This document shows, one piece after another, positions 44,528-56,743 of a DNA stretch of 64,000 nucleotides. The position numbers and the translations under genes were made by a program. The DNA lies in contig AP026541.1 in the NCBI GenBank assembly GCA_026075535.2, forward strand, positions 2,232,001 through 2,296,000, read 5' to 3'. The notes under the pieces were generated by a model. That model was not told the origin of the DNA and made no database searches. It saw only the letters and a list, made by a program, of their open reading frames with translations. Source of the stretch: Tricholoma matsutake. Taxonomy: Eukaryota > Basidiomycota > Agaricomycetes > Agaricales > Tricholomataceae. Position 1 is the stretch's first letter. Every line of letters begins with the position of its first letter.

Positions 44528-46290
44528 ATGTCTTCAACCAAGACCCAAAGCAAGCCAGCAAAGACCCAAAGCAAAGTCAGGGCAGAAAAATCATCCTTGG
44601 CAATGGATACTGGTGGCCCAGAGCCTCCAGATACTCCTACCCCTGAGAACAGTGTGGCCCAGAAAGTGGAGGATGGGCCCAGTGGGGCACCAGCTTCTTC
44701 TCCAGGACTCCCAACCAGTCCTTGGCCAGAAAGAGTGCCCAAGGATGAGGCCCAATCGTCTTTGCGGACCTTCCGCCACAAACCAAGTTCCTGTCGCTGG
44801 AGATGAACTTTGGTTAGTAGCTCTTGTTTGCCCACTCCCATGGACAAGCAATCCTGGCAGCATCGATGAGGAGACAAGCTCCCTGTCAAAATCCCTCCTC
44901 CTGGTAATGATGGGAGGGAGGCAAAGAGGTTTGCAGAACAGGCACAGGATCTCTTTAATTTCCATTCGGGACAGACCAGTTATGACCCAGCCAAGCTCTC
45001 GAGGAACCTTCTCGAGATGGCTCAAGGCTTCTCAGCCCAGATTCACCAAGAGGCTGAGGAGCACCTTTGCCCCACTGGTAAAACCTCATCTCATCATGAG
45101 GGCTCCCAGCGAGAAGATCCAGTGCCCCCCACCCCATATGCATCCAAAAAATTGGTGCACTACAATAGGACTAGCAAGGTTGCCCTCCAGTGGTTCCGCA
45201 ATGCTGCCCTGCGAGAGGGACAGCCTACTGACATCCCTGACCAGGGGATTCAGTTTGATAAAGATGGATACCCATTTGAGGGACAACCTCTGCCTTCCCC
45301 ATCTCGAGAGAAGGCTTGCAAAGGTCAAGACAATAGAGCTTCTTCCCCAGAAGGAGACCCTGAATCAGATGGAAACAGCAGAGACAGGTCATCTGAGGAC
45401 GAGGACAGCAGTGACAATGATGAAGGCTACTCGCCTCCCTCTGAGGAGGAAGACAAAGACAAAGGCTCAAGTTTCCTTTGACCAAACAGTCATTCACGAT
45501 CGAGGTTGTGGTCAGTGCCGGAGGGGACCCAATCAAGGAGCACCCCTTCAGGACGATCCAGGAACCGAGAGTTTCTGGATACTCGATCTGCCTCTCAGAA
45601 CAAGTGGAGAGGATACACCTGGGAGCTTGATTCATAAGGGTAACCATCGACCTTCCAAATACTTGAAGGCTATGCACTCCAAGTTCCATGAACAGATAGA
45701 CAATAAGGTCAAGGTGTCATTGGACTCCTCCCCAGACAAAAAGAATGGTCCCCGTGTGCCCAATCCTCCAAATTATGGAGGAAGTCCTGATACTGAGGTA
45801 TTTGAGCATTGGCTCAACTCCTTGTTGCGATGGATGAGAGTAAGATGGGTCTGTGGTCCAGAGAAGGATCCAGTACACAGGTATGTACCTGGAAGGGATG
45901 GCCTTGACCTGGTTTGAGGATAACGTGGATGGGGTGTACCATCATCAGGCATCCTGGACTTTCAAGGACATCATCACCAGGCTCTATGACTGGTTCATCC
46001 ATGACAATGCCACTTACAATGCCACTGAGAACTTCTCGCTTGTGAAATACAATGTTGGCAAAGGAGTGATGAGCTATTATCACTGCCTGAAGCATTACGT
46101 GACCAGGATGGTTCATGCCCCTGATAGGTTCACATTTAAGACCCAGCTCCTCCAGTCTGCAATCCTGTTCCCCCTACCTTGCCACAAAACAGTGCTGAGT
46201 TCGATATATGGGCCATGGCTGCTCAGCAGCCCAGCAATGAGACTTATCTATGGCGAGTGCAGTCCTATGTGTGCTATGCCAGCTTAACTC
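44528..46290 (+). pseudogene. gag: Third Gypsy clan gag (element C)
   Basis: The N-terminal part is Lys/Pro/Ser-rich (MSSTKTQSKPAKTQSK). The centre is acidic (45350-45470: SSEDEDSSDNDEGYSPPSEE). The capsid-like core is split over two frames: PDTEVFEHWLNSLLRWMRV near 45790-45845, then MYLEGMALTWFEDNVDGVYH, WTFKDIITRLYDWFIHD and NVGKGVMSYYHCLKHY (45880-46100). This is the retrotransposon Gag pattern. At least two frameshifts are present. Possibly the front end of the element whose integrase is at 49850-51016. Confidence 0.65.
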
Positions 46291-47220
46291 CTTCCAAGAC
46301 CCAAACCCCCTTAATGAGCTATGCCATAGCCAACTGGAGACTTCCCCAGTGGCTCCCCATGGATTGACAATCCTCCAAGGGGATTCAGCAACTGCATGAG
46401 CCAGACAGGATGGCTCAACCCCGAATCAATGACCTGGTGGAATCCTGGGCCCAATTCATGCATTGACAACTCTACTAATTCTGGAACTCCTCTGGGTTGG
46501 TTCTGGATGAACACCATGTTTCTCTTCTCCATGTAAGGGGAATGCTTTTATTATGACAACAAGTTCCCCCTGGACTGTCTCAGTGACAGAAGTCCATTTT
46601 AAATCTATGCCTGGTGGAGGTCTTTACCACCCCAGGATTGTATCAAAGATTGTGCTCTTCATTGGGCGTCTCCATTGCTCTGTGCTGAGACCGACAGTTC
46701 ATGTCCCCGGTGACTGACAACGTCACTGTGGAGGAGGTTGTCCGACATCTGGCTTCAATTGGAGTCCCTGACCATGAGGTCCGGGAAGCCTACTAATATG
46801 GAATAGGAATGTTGACAGCAACTACTCAGTCCTGCAGGGAAGATAAGTCCACCGATGCTGATGCTACCCTGCAATGTGTTCATCAAGTGGCTCCACCTGC
46901 ACCTGAAGATGCCCCCCTAATGACAGAGCCCCATCTGTGGCTGCCTCCTCCTGGGGCACGCTGTTTAACTCAGCCTCCATCTACCAAGCATAAGAGAGAC
47001 AGAGAATCACCCGAGACTCCCCCATCTTTGGAGGGGCTGCTAGGACTGTCTTCCTCTTCTCATGCCATGCCCCCCCAGCTCAGCATCTCATTCTTCCACC
47101 TCAACTATGTGACCTGTGGGCCATGTTGATCCTCTAATTACTCCTGCCGCGCCTTCTCATCCTGTCTACACATCCTCTGGGCCATCCAGCTCCACTTTCC
47201 AGTCCTTGAGTCTCTACCCA
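46291..47220 (+). other. Degenerate transposon sequence
   Basis: Short broken frames with a fragment NVTVEEVVRHLASIGVPDHE (about 46710-46780) that looks protein-derived but is not assigned. The rest is Pro/Ser-rich and broken. Confidence 0.35.
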
Positions 47221-48690
47221 TCACATCACATGCCTCGTCCTAGAATGGCTTTAATGGTACAAACTCTACCTTCCTCAGGACAAGTGTGAGTTTGAGAAGA
47301 CAAAGATCAAGTACCTCGGCCTAATTATCTCAGAGGGTCAGGTGGAGATGGATCCTATCAAGGTGAACAGAGGAGGACCAGAAGTGGCATCCTGTTGCAT
47401 TCTACTCCAAAAGCCTTAGTGCTGTAGAGCGAAATTATGAGATCCATGACAAGGAGATGTTGGCAATAATGTGTGTGCTTGAGGAGTGGCGACACTTCCT
47501 CAAGGGTGCCCAACACAAGGTGGAAATTTGGATGGATCACAAGAATCTTGAGTACTTTATGATGGCCAAGAAATTGAACCATTGTCAAGCTCGTTGGTCC
47601 CTGTATCACATGGGATTTGAACCTCACCAAACTCTCTCACACATTGAGATGGTGAATGAGTTCACAGAATGCATGCGGGATAGCTTGGAGAAGGCAAAGG
47701 CAGCCTTAGCAAAGGCAAAGGATGACATGGCACACTTTTACAACCAATGCTATTCTCCAACCCCTCAGTACAAGGTTGGTGATCGAGTTTATCTTGACTC
47801 CAGTGACATCTCCACTATGCATCCATCCAAGAAACTTGCTCATCACTTCCTGGGACCTTTCCCCGTTGTCAAGTGTGTTGGAATGCATATCTATTGTTTA
47901 TACCTCCCAGCCTCCATGTTCAGACTCCACCCAGTCTTCCATGTCGTCAAACTCCTTCCAGCTCCTCCAGATCCATTCCCAGGATGCCATTCACACCCAC
48001 TACCACTGCCTACAGTGATCGAGGGAGAACCCCAATACGAAGTCAAGTCAATCTTGGACAGCCATTTGCATTGAGAAAAACTCCAGTATTTGGTGCATTG
48101 GAAGGGTTATGGGTATGAGGAGAACTCATGGGTCAAAGAGTCTGACATGAATGCCCCTCGGTTAGTCAAGGAATTCTACTAATGGCACACTGCTGCACCA
48201 TATCGCATTCAAGTCATGGACTTTGGTTGTATGCAATTTCGAATGCATCTTAGAGAGGGGGTGATGTAAGGGGACTAGGGGGGTGCCCTGTGTGTTTCTC
48301 CTATTTTTTATGCTCGTTCTATATTTTTCCTTACTTCATTTCCTTTTATTCTTTATTTTCTATAATTTTTCCAGATTTTATTACTAATTTTCCCTTTCTA
48401 TCATGTTTGTGCATGTTGACAGTTTTATATTTAGAGGCAGAGCACCCCTTCCGACATCTACCCCTTGGTATGATGTCATTTAGCGGCCTTGATCTGCTTA
48501 TCTCTGCCTTTTCTATTTTTAGATTATTATTTGATTTTTGTTGTCTTCACATATACTGGGCATCAGCAAAGGGATCCTTAGAGTTTTCTCTTTGGATTTC
48601 CCTTTGCTAGGTGTGTCCCCAATCCCTGTACTATGTAGTATAATTTTAACTTCAGATTTCCCTTTGCTAGAGGCTGAGGTTGCCCTTATA
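47221..48690 (+). mobile_element. Element D: 5'-truncated, internally deleted copy of the A/B Gypsy family
   Basis: Homology to B starts near 54351 of B (end of RT). It skips part of RNase H, continues through RNase H to about [11 protein letters not shown], then jumps to the integrase C-terminus (GFEPHQ) and the GPF module, a broken chromodomain part and a 3' LTR (48265-48690, 426 bp). The joints are clean deletions against B. It retains some CGA codons that are stops in B, which makes it useful as an outgroup. Confidence 0.9.
48265..48690 (+). repeat. 3' LTR of element D
   Basis: 426 bp from TGTAAGGGGACTAG to TTGCCCTTATA, same length as both LTRs of B; preceded by the polypurine tract AGAGAGGGGGTGA. 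Confidence 0.93.
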
Positions 48691-49170
48691 TTCACAGAAT
48701 CTGGCTTTTCATCCAATAATTATGAGCTTAGCTAATTAATTTTCTGAGATCAACCCACGCAATGCATCAGTGTGACCTAAGATAAAAAATGTCATGATAG
48801 AAGTCCTAAAAAGTTGATGGAGTGAGTTAAATTAGTGATAGAGAAATCATAGTTACTTTCTTGTCTGTGTCTGTATCTGAGCACAACTGTCCAGAGTGGT
48901 ATGATACTATAGATACAATAATTTTAGATATATTTGCATTCAATCAGATTTTAAAATATATGAGTATCTATTGAGATTGTCAGCAACTGGATTTTCAAGA
49001 GCATAAAAATATTTATCTTATGGAATAACACTGTATGCATTTATATTCAGTGAGACTCCGCTCCAATTTGCCCTGCTATTTGTAAACCTCTCCAAGGACA
49101 AATTCTGATAGATGTGAAGTGTGTACACTGCCATCCCATGGTCAAACACCTAAACAGTCTAGTGGGGGTG
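48691..49170. other. Noncoding DNA
   Basis: AT-rich with no gene or repeat recognised. Confidence 0.3.
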
Positions 49171-49650
49171 ATGTTGGAATTTCCAAGTTCCCATCTGGGA
49201 GATGTGGAAGTAATAACTACAATAATTAGTTAACGGCATACAGGACCCAATAAATGAGTGCAGAACTGGGATAGTGTCATGATCCGTTTCCTCGTCCGCT
49301 CGGAACCTGCAACCATCCAACCATTTTCCACACTTCTAACCCAACTCCTGCCTTCATTCCAGCTGCCTTGCACTGCTCACACTGCTGTGCACCAGGCCGC
49401 TTTGTACAGCACCCACAGCTGCCTTCCCAAGGCTGCCAATCTAGTTTTGCAAATTCGACTACAGATTCCTGTGCTGCCTCCACTAGGTAATTTATCTATG
49501 CAGTCGAGACACTGCCGCAGTTTCTGTTTCCGTCCCACTTTTATTCTGGACTCTAGTATTTAAGTTTAGTTAGTTTCGCCTTGTATTCCTCAGTTTGTAT
49601 ATCGACAAATCTTAGTATAGTAGTTAATATTATAAACAATACTATTAATA
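49171..49650 (+). repeat. Possible Ty1/copia-type 3' LTR
   Basis: CTAGTGGGGGTGA, a polypurine-tract-like motif, immediately precedes TGTTGGAATTTCC, a common start for copia LTRs. About 450 bp later, AT-rich DNA with GTATATCGAC and poly-A-like ends follows. No copia coding sequence is adjacent and no second LTR was seen. Confidence 0.3.
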
Positions 49651-49849
49651 ATAAACCACTTATTAGTTAGTCAAAAAAAAACAACAAACAAATTTATTAA
49701 TTGCTGTTATACACAGATTTTTTCAGTTTAGAGTTTGTATAAAAACTATAGCTCAAAAATTTCAACCTGTTTCAGTCAGTGGTCATGAAATTTGAATAGC
49801 CTTACAATGGCAGACAATCAAACTGATCCAATGAGACTACTGGTGGCCA

Positions 49850-51016
49850 GGAATGGCCAACTTCATAAAGAAGTACGTCGAAGGCTGTGTGAAATGTCAG
49901 CAAATGAAGATCAACACACACCTGATGACCCCACCACCAACACCAATATCATCCAATGCCAGCAGACCATTCGAGCTGGTAACAACAGATTTTATTACAG
50001 ACTTGCCCATAATAAATGGATTTGACTCAATCATGGTTGTGGTAGACCATGGTCTTATGAAGGGGATAATTTTTATCCCTTGCGTGAAGATGATCAATGC
50101 ACTTGGCGCTGCAGACCTTTATCTGCACCATGTATACATAAGATTTGGACTCCCTGGAAGAATCATCTCAGACAGAGACCCTCAATTTGTGTCCAAACTC
50201 TTCCAAGAACTCGGATGATTGCTCGGGATCAAGCTATCCATGAGCACTGCCTATCACCTCCAGACTGATGGAGAAACAGAGCAAGTAAACCAAGAGCTAG
50301 AGGTTTACCTCTGCATGTTCTCTTTGAACAAACCTGAAGATTGGGAACATTATCTCCCAACAGCAGAATTCGTGCATAACCAGAAGATGCACTCCGCAGT
50401 AAAACACTCACTGTTTTACTTGATGATGGGATACCAACCACGCGCTATCCCCACCCCCTATGAAAAGATGAATGTATTGGCTGCCAAACAGAGAATCCAA
50501 GAACTTCTCTTTGCGAGAAGCGAAGCTCTTGCCACACACAAACTAGCCAGACAGGCTATGGCTGCCCAAACGAAAGGGCGATATGAACCATTCAAGGTTG
50601 GAGAGCAAGTATGGCTCAACTCCAAGAACCTGAAGATTGGCTATCCAACAAGAAAATTGGCGCCAAAATGAGAAGGGCCCTTCATGATTGAAGATGCCTT
50701 ATCGAGAATGACATACCGATTGAAACTGCTGCCGAGATGGAAGATCCACCTGGTATTCCATGCAGCTTTACTCATGCGATACTATGAGAATGACACTCAT
50801 GGGCAAAACTTCCTGACTCCACCACCTGACCTCGTGAAAGGAGAAAATGAATACAAGGTGGAAGCAATCATTGCACACAAGAAGCACAGCAAGACACGCT
50901 GTTACCTCGTGAAATGGATTGACTACCCAACATCTGAAAACACATGGAAACCCAAATCGAACCTGAAGAATGCCCCTGAGATCCTGATGGCATATAAGAA
51001 GAGGTATTACCTCTGA
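49850..51016 (+). pseudogene. pol: Third-clan Gypsy integrase with chromodomain (element C)
   Basis: Starts within the zinc-binding region (CVKCQQMK), then the core with Asp in TTDFITDLP, Asp in SDRDPQF and Glu in DGETEQVNQELE. Next come a GPF module (GPFMIEDALS after a TGA at about 50669) and a chromodomain with YLVKWIDYPTSENTW (50900-50950), stop at 51014. Two in-frame stops lie near 50217 and 50669. It differs strongly from elements A/B. Element B inserted about 100 bp downstream; the sequence continues at 57175. Confidence 0.85.
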
Positions 51017-51117
51017 CAGAACCCAGAACCTCCCCTTCTTCCCACTATGACACTCCCTGAAAAATGCCTGCTGAACAACAATTCACCCGAGAATATCTAT
51101 GAAACCGATCGAATGCT

Positions 51118-51122
51118 AATGC
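51118..51122 (+). repeat. Target-site duplication of element B, left copy
   Basis: AATGC, identical to 57170-57174. Confidence 0.93.
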
Positions 51123-51548
51123 TGTAAGGGGACTAGGGGGGTGCCCTGTGTGTTTTTCCTATTTTTTATGTTCGTCCTATATTTTTCCCCACCTCATTTC
51201 CTCCTATTCTTCATTTTCTATGATTTTTCCGGATTTTATTACTAATTTTCCCTTGCTATCATGTTTGTACATGTTGACACTTTTATATTTAGAGGCGGAG
51301 TACCCCTTCTGACACATACCCCTTGGTATGATGTCATTCGGTGGCCTTGATCCGCCTATCTCCACCTTTTTCTATTTTTAGGTTATATTTGATTTTTGTT
51401 GTCTTCACATATACTGGGCATCAGCAAGGGGATCCTTAGAGTTTTCTCTTCAGATTTCCCTTTGCTAGGTGTGTCCCCAATGCCTGTATTATGTAGTATA
51501 ATTTTAACTTCAGATTTCCCTTTGCTAGAGGCTTAGGTTGCCCTTACA
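51123..51548 (+). repeat. 5' LTR of element B
   Basis: Begins TGTAAGGGGACTAG and ends GCCCTTACA. A TATA-like CATATAC (51408-51414) lies 30 nt before AGAGTTTTCT (51438-51447), the likely transcript start. Confidence 0.95.
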
Positions 51549-51550
51549 GT

Positions 51551-51560
51551 AGAAAACTCT
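51551..51560 (+). promoter_or_regulatory. Primer-binding site of element B, self-priming type
   Basis: AGAAAACTCT, two nucleotides after the LTR, is the exact reverse complement of 51438-51447 in the LTR. Confidence 0.65.
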
Positions 51561-51678
51561 CCCCTAAGGCCTGAAAATCACGAACGCGCTGCCCAAGATA
51601 GGCAGGTACGGACTGGATGATGCTTCCCAAAGCTCCACAGAGTCCCTACACACCGTTCCAGATAATCTCGCCTTTATT

Positions 51679-52833
51679 ATGCCGCCATTTTCACCAAATG
51701 TGCTCCCTAGCGACATGGACGCATCAGAACGCTTCGACGCGCTTGAAAGCGACGTTTCCGGAATGCGCGTGCAAATCGACTTGCTTAAATCTATGGTTGA
51801 AAACTTCGTTAGGACCCTCCAGGCTAACCCTACGACCAATAGTTCCCCCTTTACAACTCCAAGTGCACCCAACAACGACGTTTTGCCAAATGCGTCCACT
51901 AAGGAATGTGCCCAGATCAAACGGTCCCCCCCCGCCAAATTTAATGGTGCACGTGCGCAGGGACGTGCATTCCTTAATTCCTGTGAGTTATACATTAGTC
52001 TCCAGTTGCATCAATTCGTCGATGAGGCTGCAAAAATTTATTGGGCCTTCACATACATGAAATCTGAACGCGCCTATCTCTATGTGGACCATATCCTACG
52101 TCAAACTAAAGAACTCGGTTCTCTACCTTTCTCCACTTGGGGTGACTTTCGAGCTGAGTTCGTATGCCACTTCTGCCCCCTCAATGAATGCCACTGAGCA
52201 GTGACATGACTTGAGTCATCCGCTTACCACCAGGGACATCGATCCGTGGACGACTATATCGATGAGTTCAAGGATTTGGTGGACATGGCAGGATATGGGA
52301 GTGGGTTACCAGTGGTGGTGAAGTTCCGATGGGGGCTCAACCAAGAAATTCAGGACCAGATTGCACAGATGTTGGAAGGGCACCCAGTGGACGATGATAT
52401 CCTTGCTTGGTATGAAGCTGCTTCACTCTGTGATGAGAACTGACTCACAAATGCGGCGTTTAATGCTGCATTCCATGCTCCAACTACCACTCATACGCCC
52501 TACACCTTCAATTGAAGCCTCCCCCGCCCTAACCCCATTCCTGTTCGTCAAACTCCCACACCAGCTGTCAATGTCCCAGTACCAATGGATGTTGATGCAG
52601 CCTGCAGCCGTGCACGTAAGTTGGATCTCTGCTACCATTGTGGGGAACCTGGACACAGGGCTGGAGCGTGTCCCCATCGTCAGGATATCCGCATGCTCAC
52701 CCCCGAGGGACGAGATGAACTCCTGCAAGATTTGTTGGTGCTTGTAGATGTTGAGGAAGCGAAGGATCAAGTTGCAGAGGAGATTAAGTTGGAAGTTGTA
52801 GAGGAGCAGGATTTTCCTATTCGCAGCAAGTGA
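51679..52833 (+). pseudogene. gag: Element B gag with CCHC zinc knuckle
   Basis: ATG 51679, MPPFSPNVLPSDMDAS, coiled helical N-terminus, capsid-like core (CELYISLQLHQFVDE; AFTYMKSER; FKDLVDMAGYGSGLPVVVKF), then a zinc knuckle CYHCGEPGHRAGACPH (about 52630-52677), ending with TGA at 52831. Stops at 52195, 52441 and 52513. The stops at 52195 and 52513 are CGA in copy A; the one at 52441 is shared with A. The last 45 nt overlap the pol frame, which is in the -1 phase. Confidence 0.9.
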
Positions 52834-55800
52834 ATCATATGCCCTCACTGCCTGTCCATAACTGCTTTGAAGTCTTGTCAGTTGAATCCCCGGAGAATGA
52901 ATCCATTTCTGTGACTGCTCCCCTCTATGACCCTTTGAAGTTGGCTAAAGATGTACCTGCTCTTCCCATCTCTCCTTCTACTCCACATCCCAAAATTAAA
53001 TCATGGGAGCATAAACTACCACGCAAGTATATTGTGGCATCCACTCCCTCTGCACATTCCTTAAACCTAGCCATCGAACTGCAGACAACCGACACTGGAC
53101 AGATACTCGGTGTCTCTGCACTCCTGGACTCTGGTGCGACTGGTCTCTTCATTGATTCCCATCTGGTACAACAACATCACCTAAATACTCGCTCACTCTC
53201 ACGTGCGATACCTGTATATAACGTGGATGGATCCCCAAATGAAGCTGGTGCCATCCGAGAGGTTGCAGACCTGGTTCTCCGTTACAAAGATCATAGTGAG
53301 TGTGCCCTTTTTGCTGTCACTCAATTAGGAAAGCAAAAGGTGATTTTGGGATATCCATGGCTTCGAGACCATAACCCAGAGGTTGACTGGCATACCGGGG
53401 AGGTTACCATGAGCCGATGTCCATCCCGCTGTCAGACGTGTTTCACAGAAGCCAGGCAAGAACGTCGTGGACAGAAGGCAGCAATACGACGTACTCAGAA
53501 GTGTCGTGCTGGACCCCTGCCTATACCTGAAGTGGAATTGGAAGGGGTTCCTGATCTAATGCCGGACTCGGATGATGATGATGAGGACCCAGAGGAAGTG
53601 GAGGAGGGTGATCGGATCTTCTACACTGCGATTCGCTCATCGCATGAGGTGTGTGCCACATCGAACATATCCCAACACCTCACTGAGGCCTTCCACAAAA
53701 ACAACGCTGCTAAATCCTCTACTAACTCCTTACTCCCTCATCTCCATGAGTTTGAAGACGTGTTCTCCAAGGAGTCATTCAACTCTCTTCCTGCGCACAA
53801 GCCATGGGATCACATGATCAAACTCACCCCCGGTGCAACCCCTTCATCCTGCAAGGTCTATCCTCTCTCTCCGGAAGAACAATGGCAGCTTGACCAGTTC
53901 ATCGACAAGCACCTGGCCTCTGGACGTATTCAACCATCGAAGTCACCCATGGCCTCTCCCTTTTTCTTTGTCAAGAAGAAGGATGGCTCACTTTGACTGG
54001 TTCAAGACTACAGAAGGCTCAACAACATCACAGTCAAAAATCGCTACCCACTACCCCTCATCTCCGAACTCGTAAACCAGCTCCGTGGAGCCCAATACTT
54101 CACCAAGCTTGATGTCCGTTGGGGCCATAATAATGTGAGGATAAAGGAGGGAGATGAGTGGAAGGCAGCCTTTTGTACCAACCATGGTCTTTTTGAACCG
54201 CTTGTCATGTTCTTTGGCCTTACTAATAGCCCTGCCACCTTTCAGACCATGATGAACGACATCTTCCATGACCTCATCCTTGAAGGTGTTGTCTGCATCT
54301 ATCTTGATGACATCCTCATCTTCACTCGCACAGTTGAAGAGCACCGTTGCATCACGTGCCTTGTCCTAGAGCGACTTCGACGGTACAAACTCTACCTTTG
54401 TCAGGACAAATGCGAGTTCGAAAGGACCAAGATCGAGTACCTTGGCCTGATTATCTCGGAGGGTCAAGTGGAGATGGATCCTATCAAGGTAAATGGGGTC
54501 ACAGCTTGGCCGACGCCCACGAACAAGAAGGAGGTGCAGTCTTTCCTGGGCTTCATCAATTTCTATCGGCATTTTATCAAGGATTTCTCACATCATGCAC
54601 GACCACTGTTCGACTTGACAGGAAAGGAGGCATGGAGGTGGGATAATGCACAACAGGAGGCATTCAAAAAGCTTAAGGAGATGGTCACTTCTGCTCTGAT
54701 CCTTACCTTTGCTGACGATTCGTGTCCTTTTCGTGTAGAAGCCGACAGTTCTGACTTTGCGACGGGCGCCGTGTTGTCTCAGCAGTCTCCGGAGGACCAG
54801 AAGTGGCATCCTGTTGCGTTCTACTCCAAAAGCCTTAGTGCTGTAGAGTGAAACTACGAGATCCATGACAAGGAGATGTTGGCAATAATGCATGCGCTTG
54901 AGGAGTGGTGACACTTCCTCGAGGGTGCCCAACACAAGGTGGAAATTTGGACAGATCACAAGAATCTCGAGTACTTCATGACGGCCAAGAAATTGAACCG
55001 TCGTCAAGCTCATTGGTCCCTGTATCTATCTAGATTCGACTTCTCCTTGCACCACCGTCCGGGTCGCAGCATGGGGAAGACTGATGCCCTATCCTGACGT
55101 GCAGACCATGGGGATGGCAGCGGTGACAACCAAAACATTGTGCTGTTGCAGCCAGACCTGTTCACCATTCAGGCACTGGAAGGCATCGCACCCCAGGGCG
55201 AGGAGCGGGACATCCTACGTGACATTCGTCGCGCAAACCATAGCAGTTTACATGAGGATGTTGTCGCCCGAGCTGTTAAAGAACTGAGGAAGGGATCGAC
55301 CCTTTCCTTACGTGCAGCAGAGTGGGCTGAAAAGGAGGACTTGTTGTATTTCAGGGATCGCATCTATGTTCCCAATGACCCAGACCTTTGCTGGTGCATC
55401 ATATCCCAACACCATGACTCACAGATTGCTGGCCACCCCGGATGCTGGAAGACCTTGGAGCTCACCTCACGGAACTATTGGTGGCCACAAATGTCACGGC
55501 TCATTGGTCAGTATTGTCACACTTGTGACCTTTGCTTACGCACCAAGGTTCCTTGTCGCAAGCCTATTGGTGAGCTACACCCTCTTCCTGTTCCAGAGAG
55601 TCGTTGGGATGTCGTCAGTGTCGACTTTGTGGTGGAATTGCCAGAGTCAAACGGGTTTGATGCAGTGATGTGCACAGTTGACTCAGTGGGAAAACACGCT
55701 CACTTCATTCCCACTCATACCACTGTCAGTGCCCTAGGTGCCGCTCAACTCTACCTCCACCACGTGTGGAAATTACATGGACTTCCTGGTGCCTTCCTCT

Positions 55801-56702
55801 CGGATCGTGGCCCTCAGTTCATAGCAGAGTTCACTCGTGAGCTGTACCAACTCCTGGGGATCAAACTCCTCACTTCAAGCACTTATCACCCACAAACTGA
55901 TGGCCAGACGGAGCAAGTCAACCAGGAACTGGAGCAGTACATCCGCCTCTTTGTCAATGAACGCCAGGACGATTGGGATGATCTCCTTCCTTTGGCTGAG
56001 TTCGGATACAACAACCATGTCCATGCTTCCACTCAACAGACCCCTTTCCTCTTAGACACTGGACAACATCCACGCATGGGATTTGAACCTTGCCAAACTC
56101 CTTCACACATCGAGACGGTGAATGAGTTCACAGAACACATGAGGGATAGCTTGGAGGAGGCAAGGGCAGCCTTAGCAAAGGCGAAGGATGACATGGCACA
56201 ATTTTACAACCAATGCCACTCTCCAACCCCTCAGTACAAGGTTGGTGATCGAGTTTATCTTGACTCCAGTGACATCTCCACTACACGTCCATCCAAGAAA
56301 CTCACTCATCGCTTCTTGGGACCTTTCCCCATTGTCAAGTGCATTGGAACGCATGCCTATCGTCTACGCCTCCCAGCCTCCATGTCCAGACTCCATCCCG
56401 TCTTCCATGTCGTCAAATTGCTTCCAGCTCCCCCAGATCCATTCCCGGGACGCCATTCACACCCACCACCACCACCTACAGTGATCGAGGGAGAACCCTA
56501 ATACGAAGTCGAGTCAATCTTGGACAGCCGTTTGCATCGAGGAAAACTCCAGTATTTGGTACATTGGAAAGGTTATGGGTATGAGGAGAACTCATGGGTC
56601 AAAGAGTCTGATGTAAATGCCCCTTGGTTAATCAAGGAATTCCACCAACGGCACACTGCTGCACCGTGTCGCATTCAAGTCATGGACTTTGGTCGTATGT
56701 GA
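52788..56702 (+). pseudogene. pol: Element B pol: protease, RT, RNase H, integrase, chromodomain
   Basis: The pol frame is -1 to gag and opens after a TAA at 52785. Protease DSGAT is near 53127-53141. RT has [13 protein letters not shown], a TGA, then YRRLN and the catalytic YLDD (about 54300). RNase H carries DSSDFATGAVLSQ and HKNLEYF. The integrase has an H-H-C-C region (HHDSQIAGHPG; CHTCDLC), Asp in VDFVVELP, Asp in SDRGPQF, Glu in TEQVNQELEQ and a GPF module. A chromodomain with [15 protein letters not shown] (about 56565-56610) ends the frame. Stops lie at about 53995, 54849, 54910, 55095 and 56501. The 388- and 453-codon open stretches show how recent the decay is. Confidence 0.93.
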
Positions 56703-56730
56703 TTTCGAATGCATCAGGGCAATGCATCTT

Positions 56731-56743
56731 AGAGAGGGGGTGA
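56731..56743 (+). promoter_or_regulatory. Polypurine tract of element B
   Basis: AGAGAGGGGGTGA directly before the 3' LTR. Confidence 0.8.

Noticed and set aside
44613..45917. A single 434-codon frame on the plus strand
   Set aside because: Only its last third matches Gag; the first two thirds are the wrong frame of a Pro/Ser-rich gag region that reads better in neighbouring frames. Treated as part of a frameshifted gag pseudogene.
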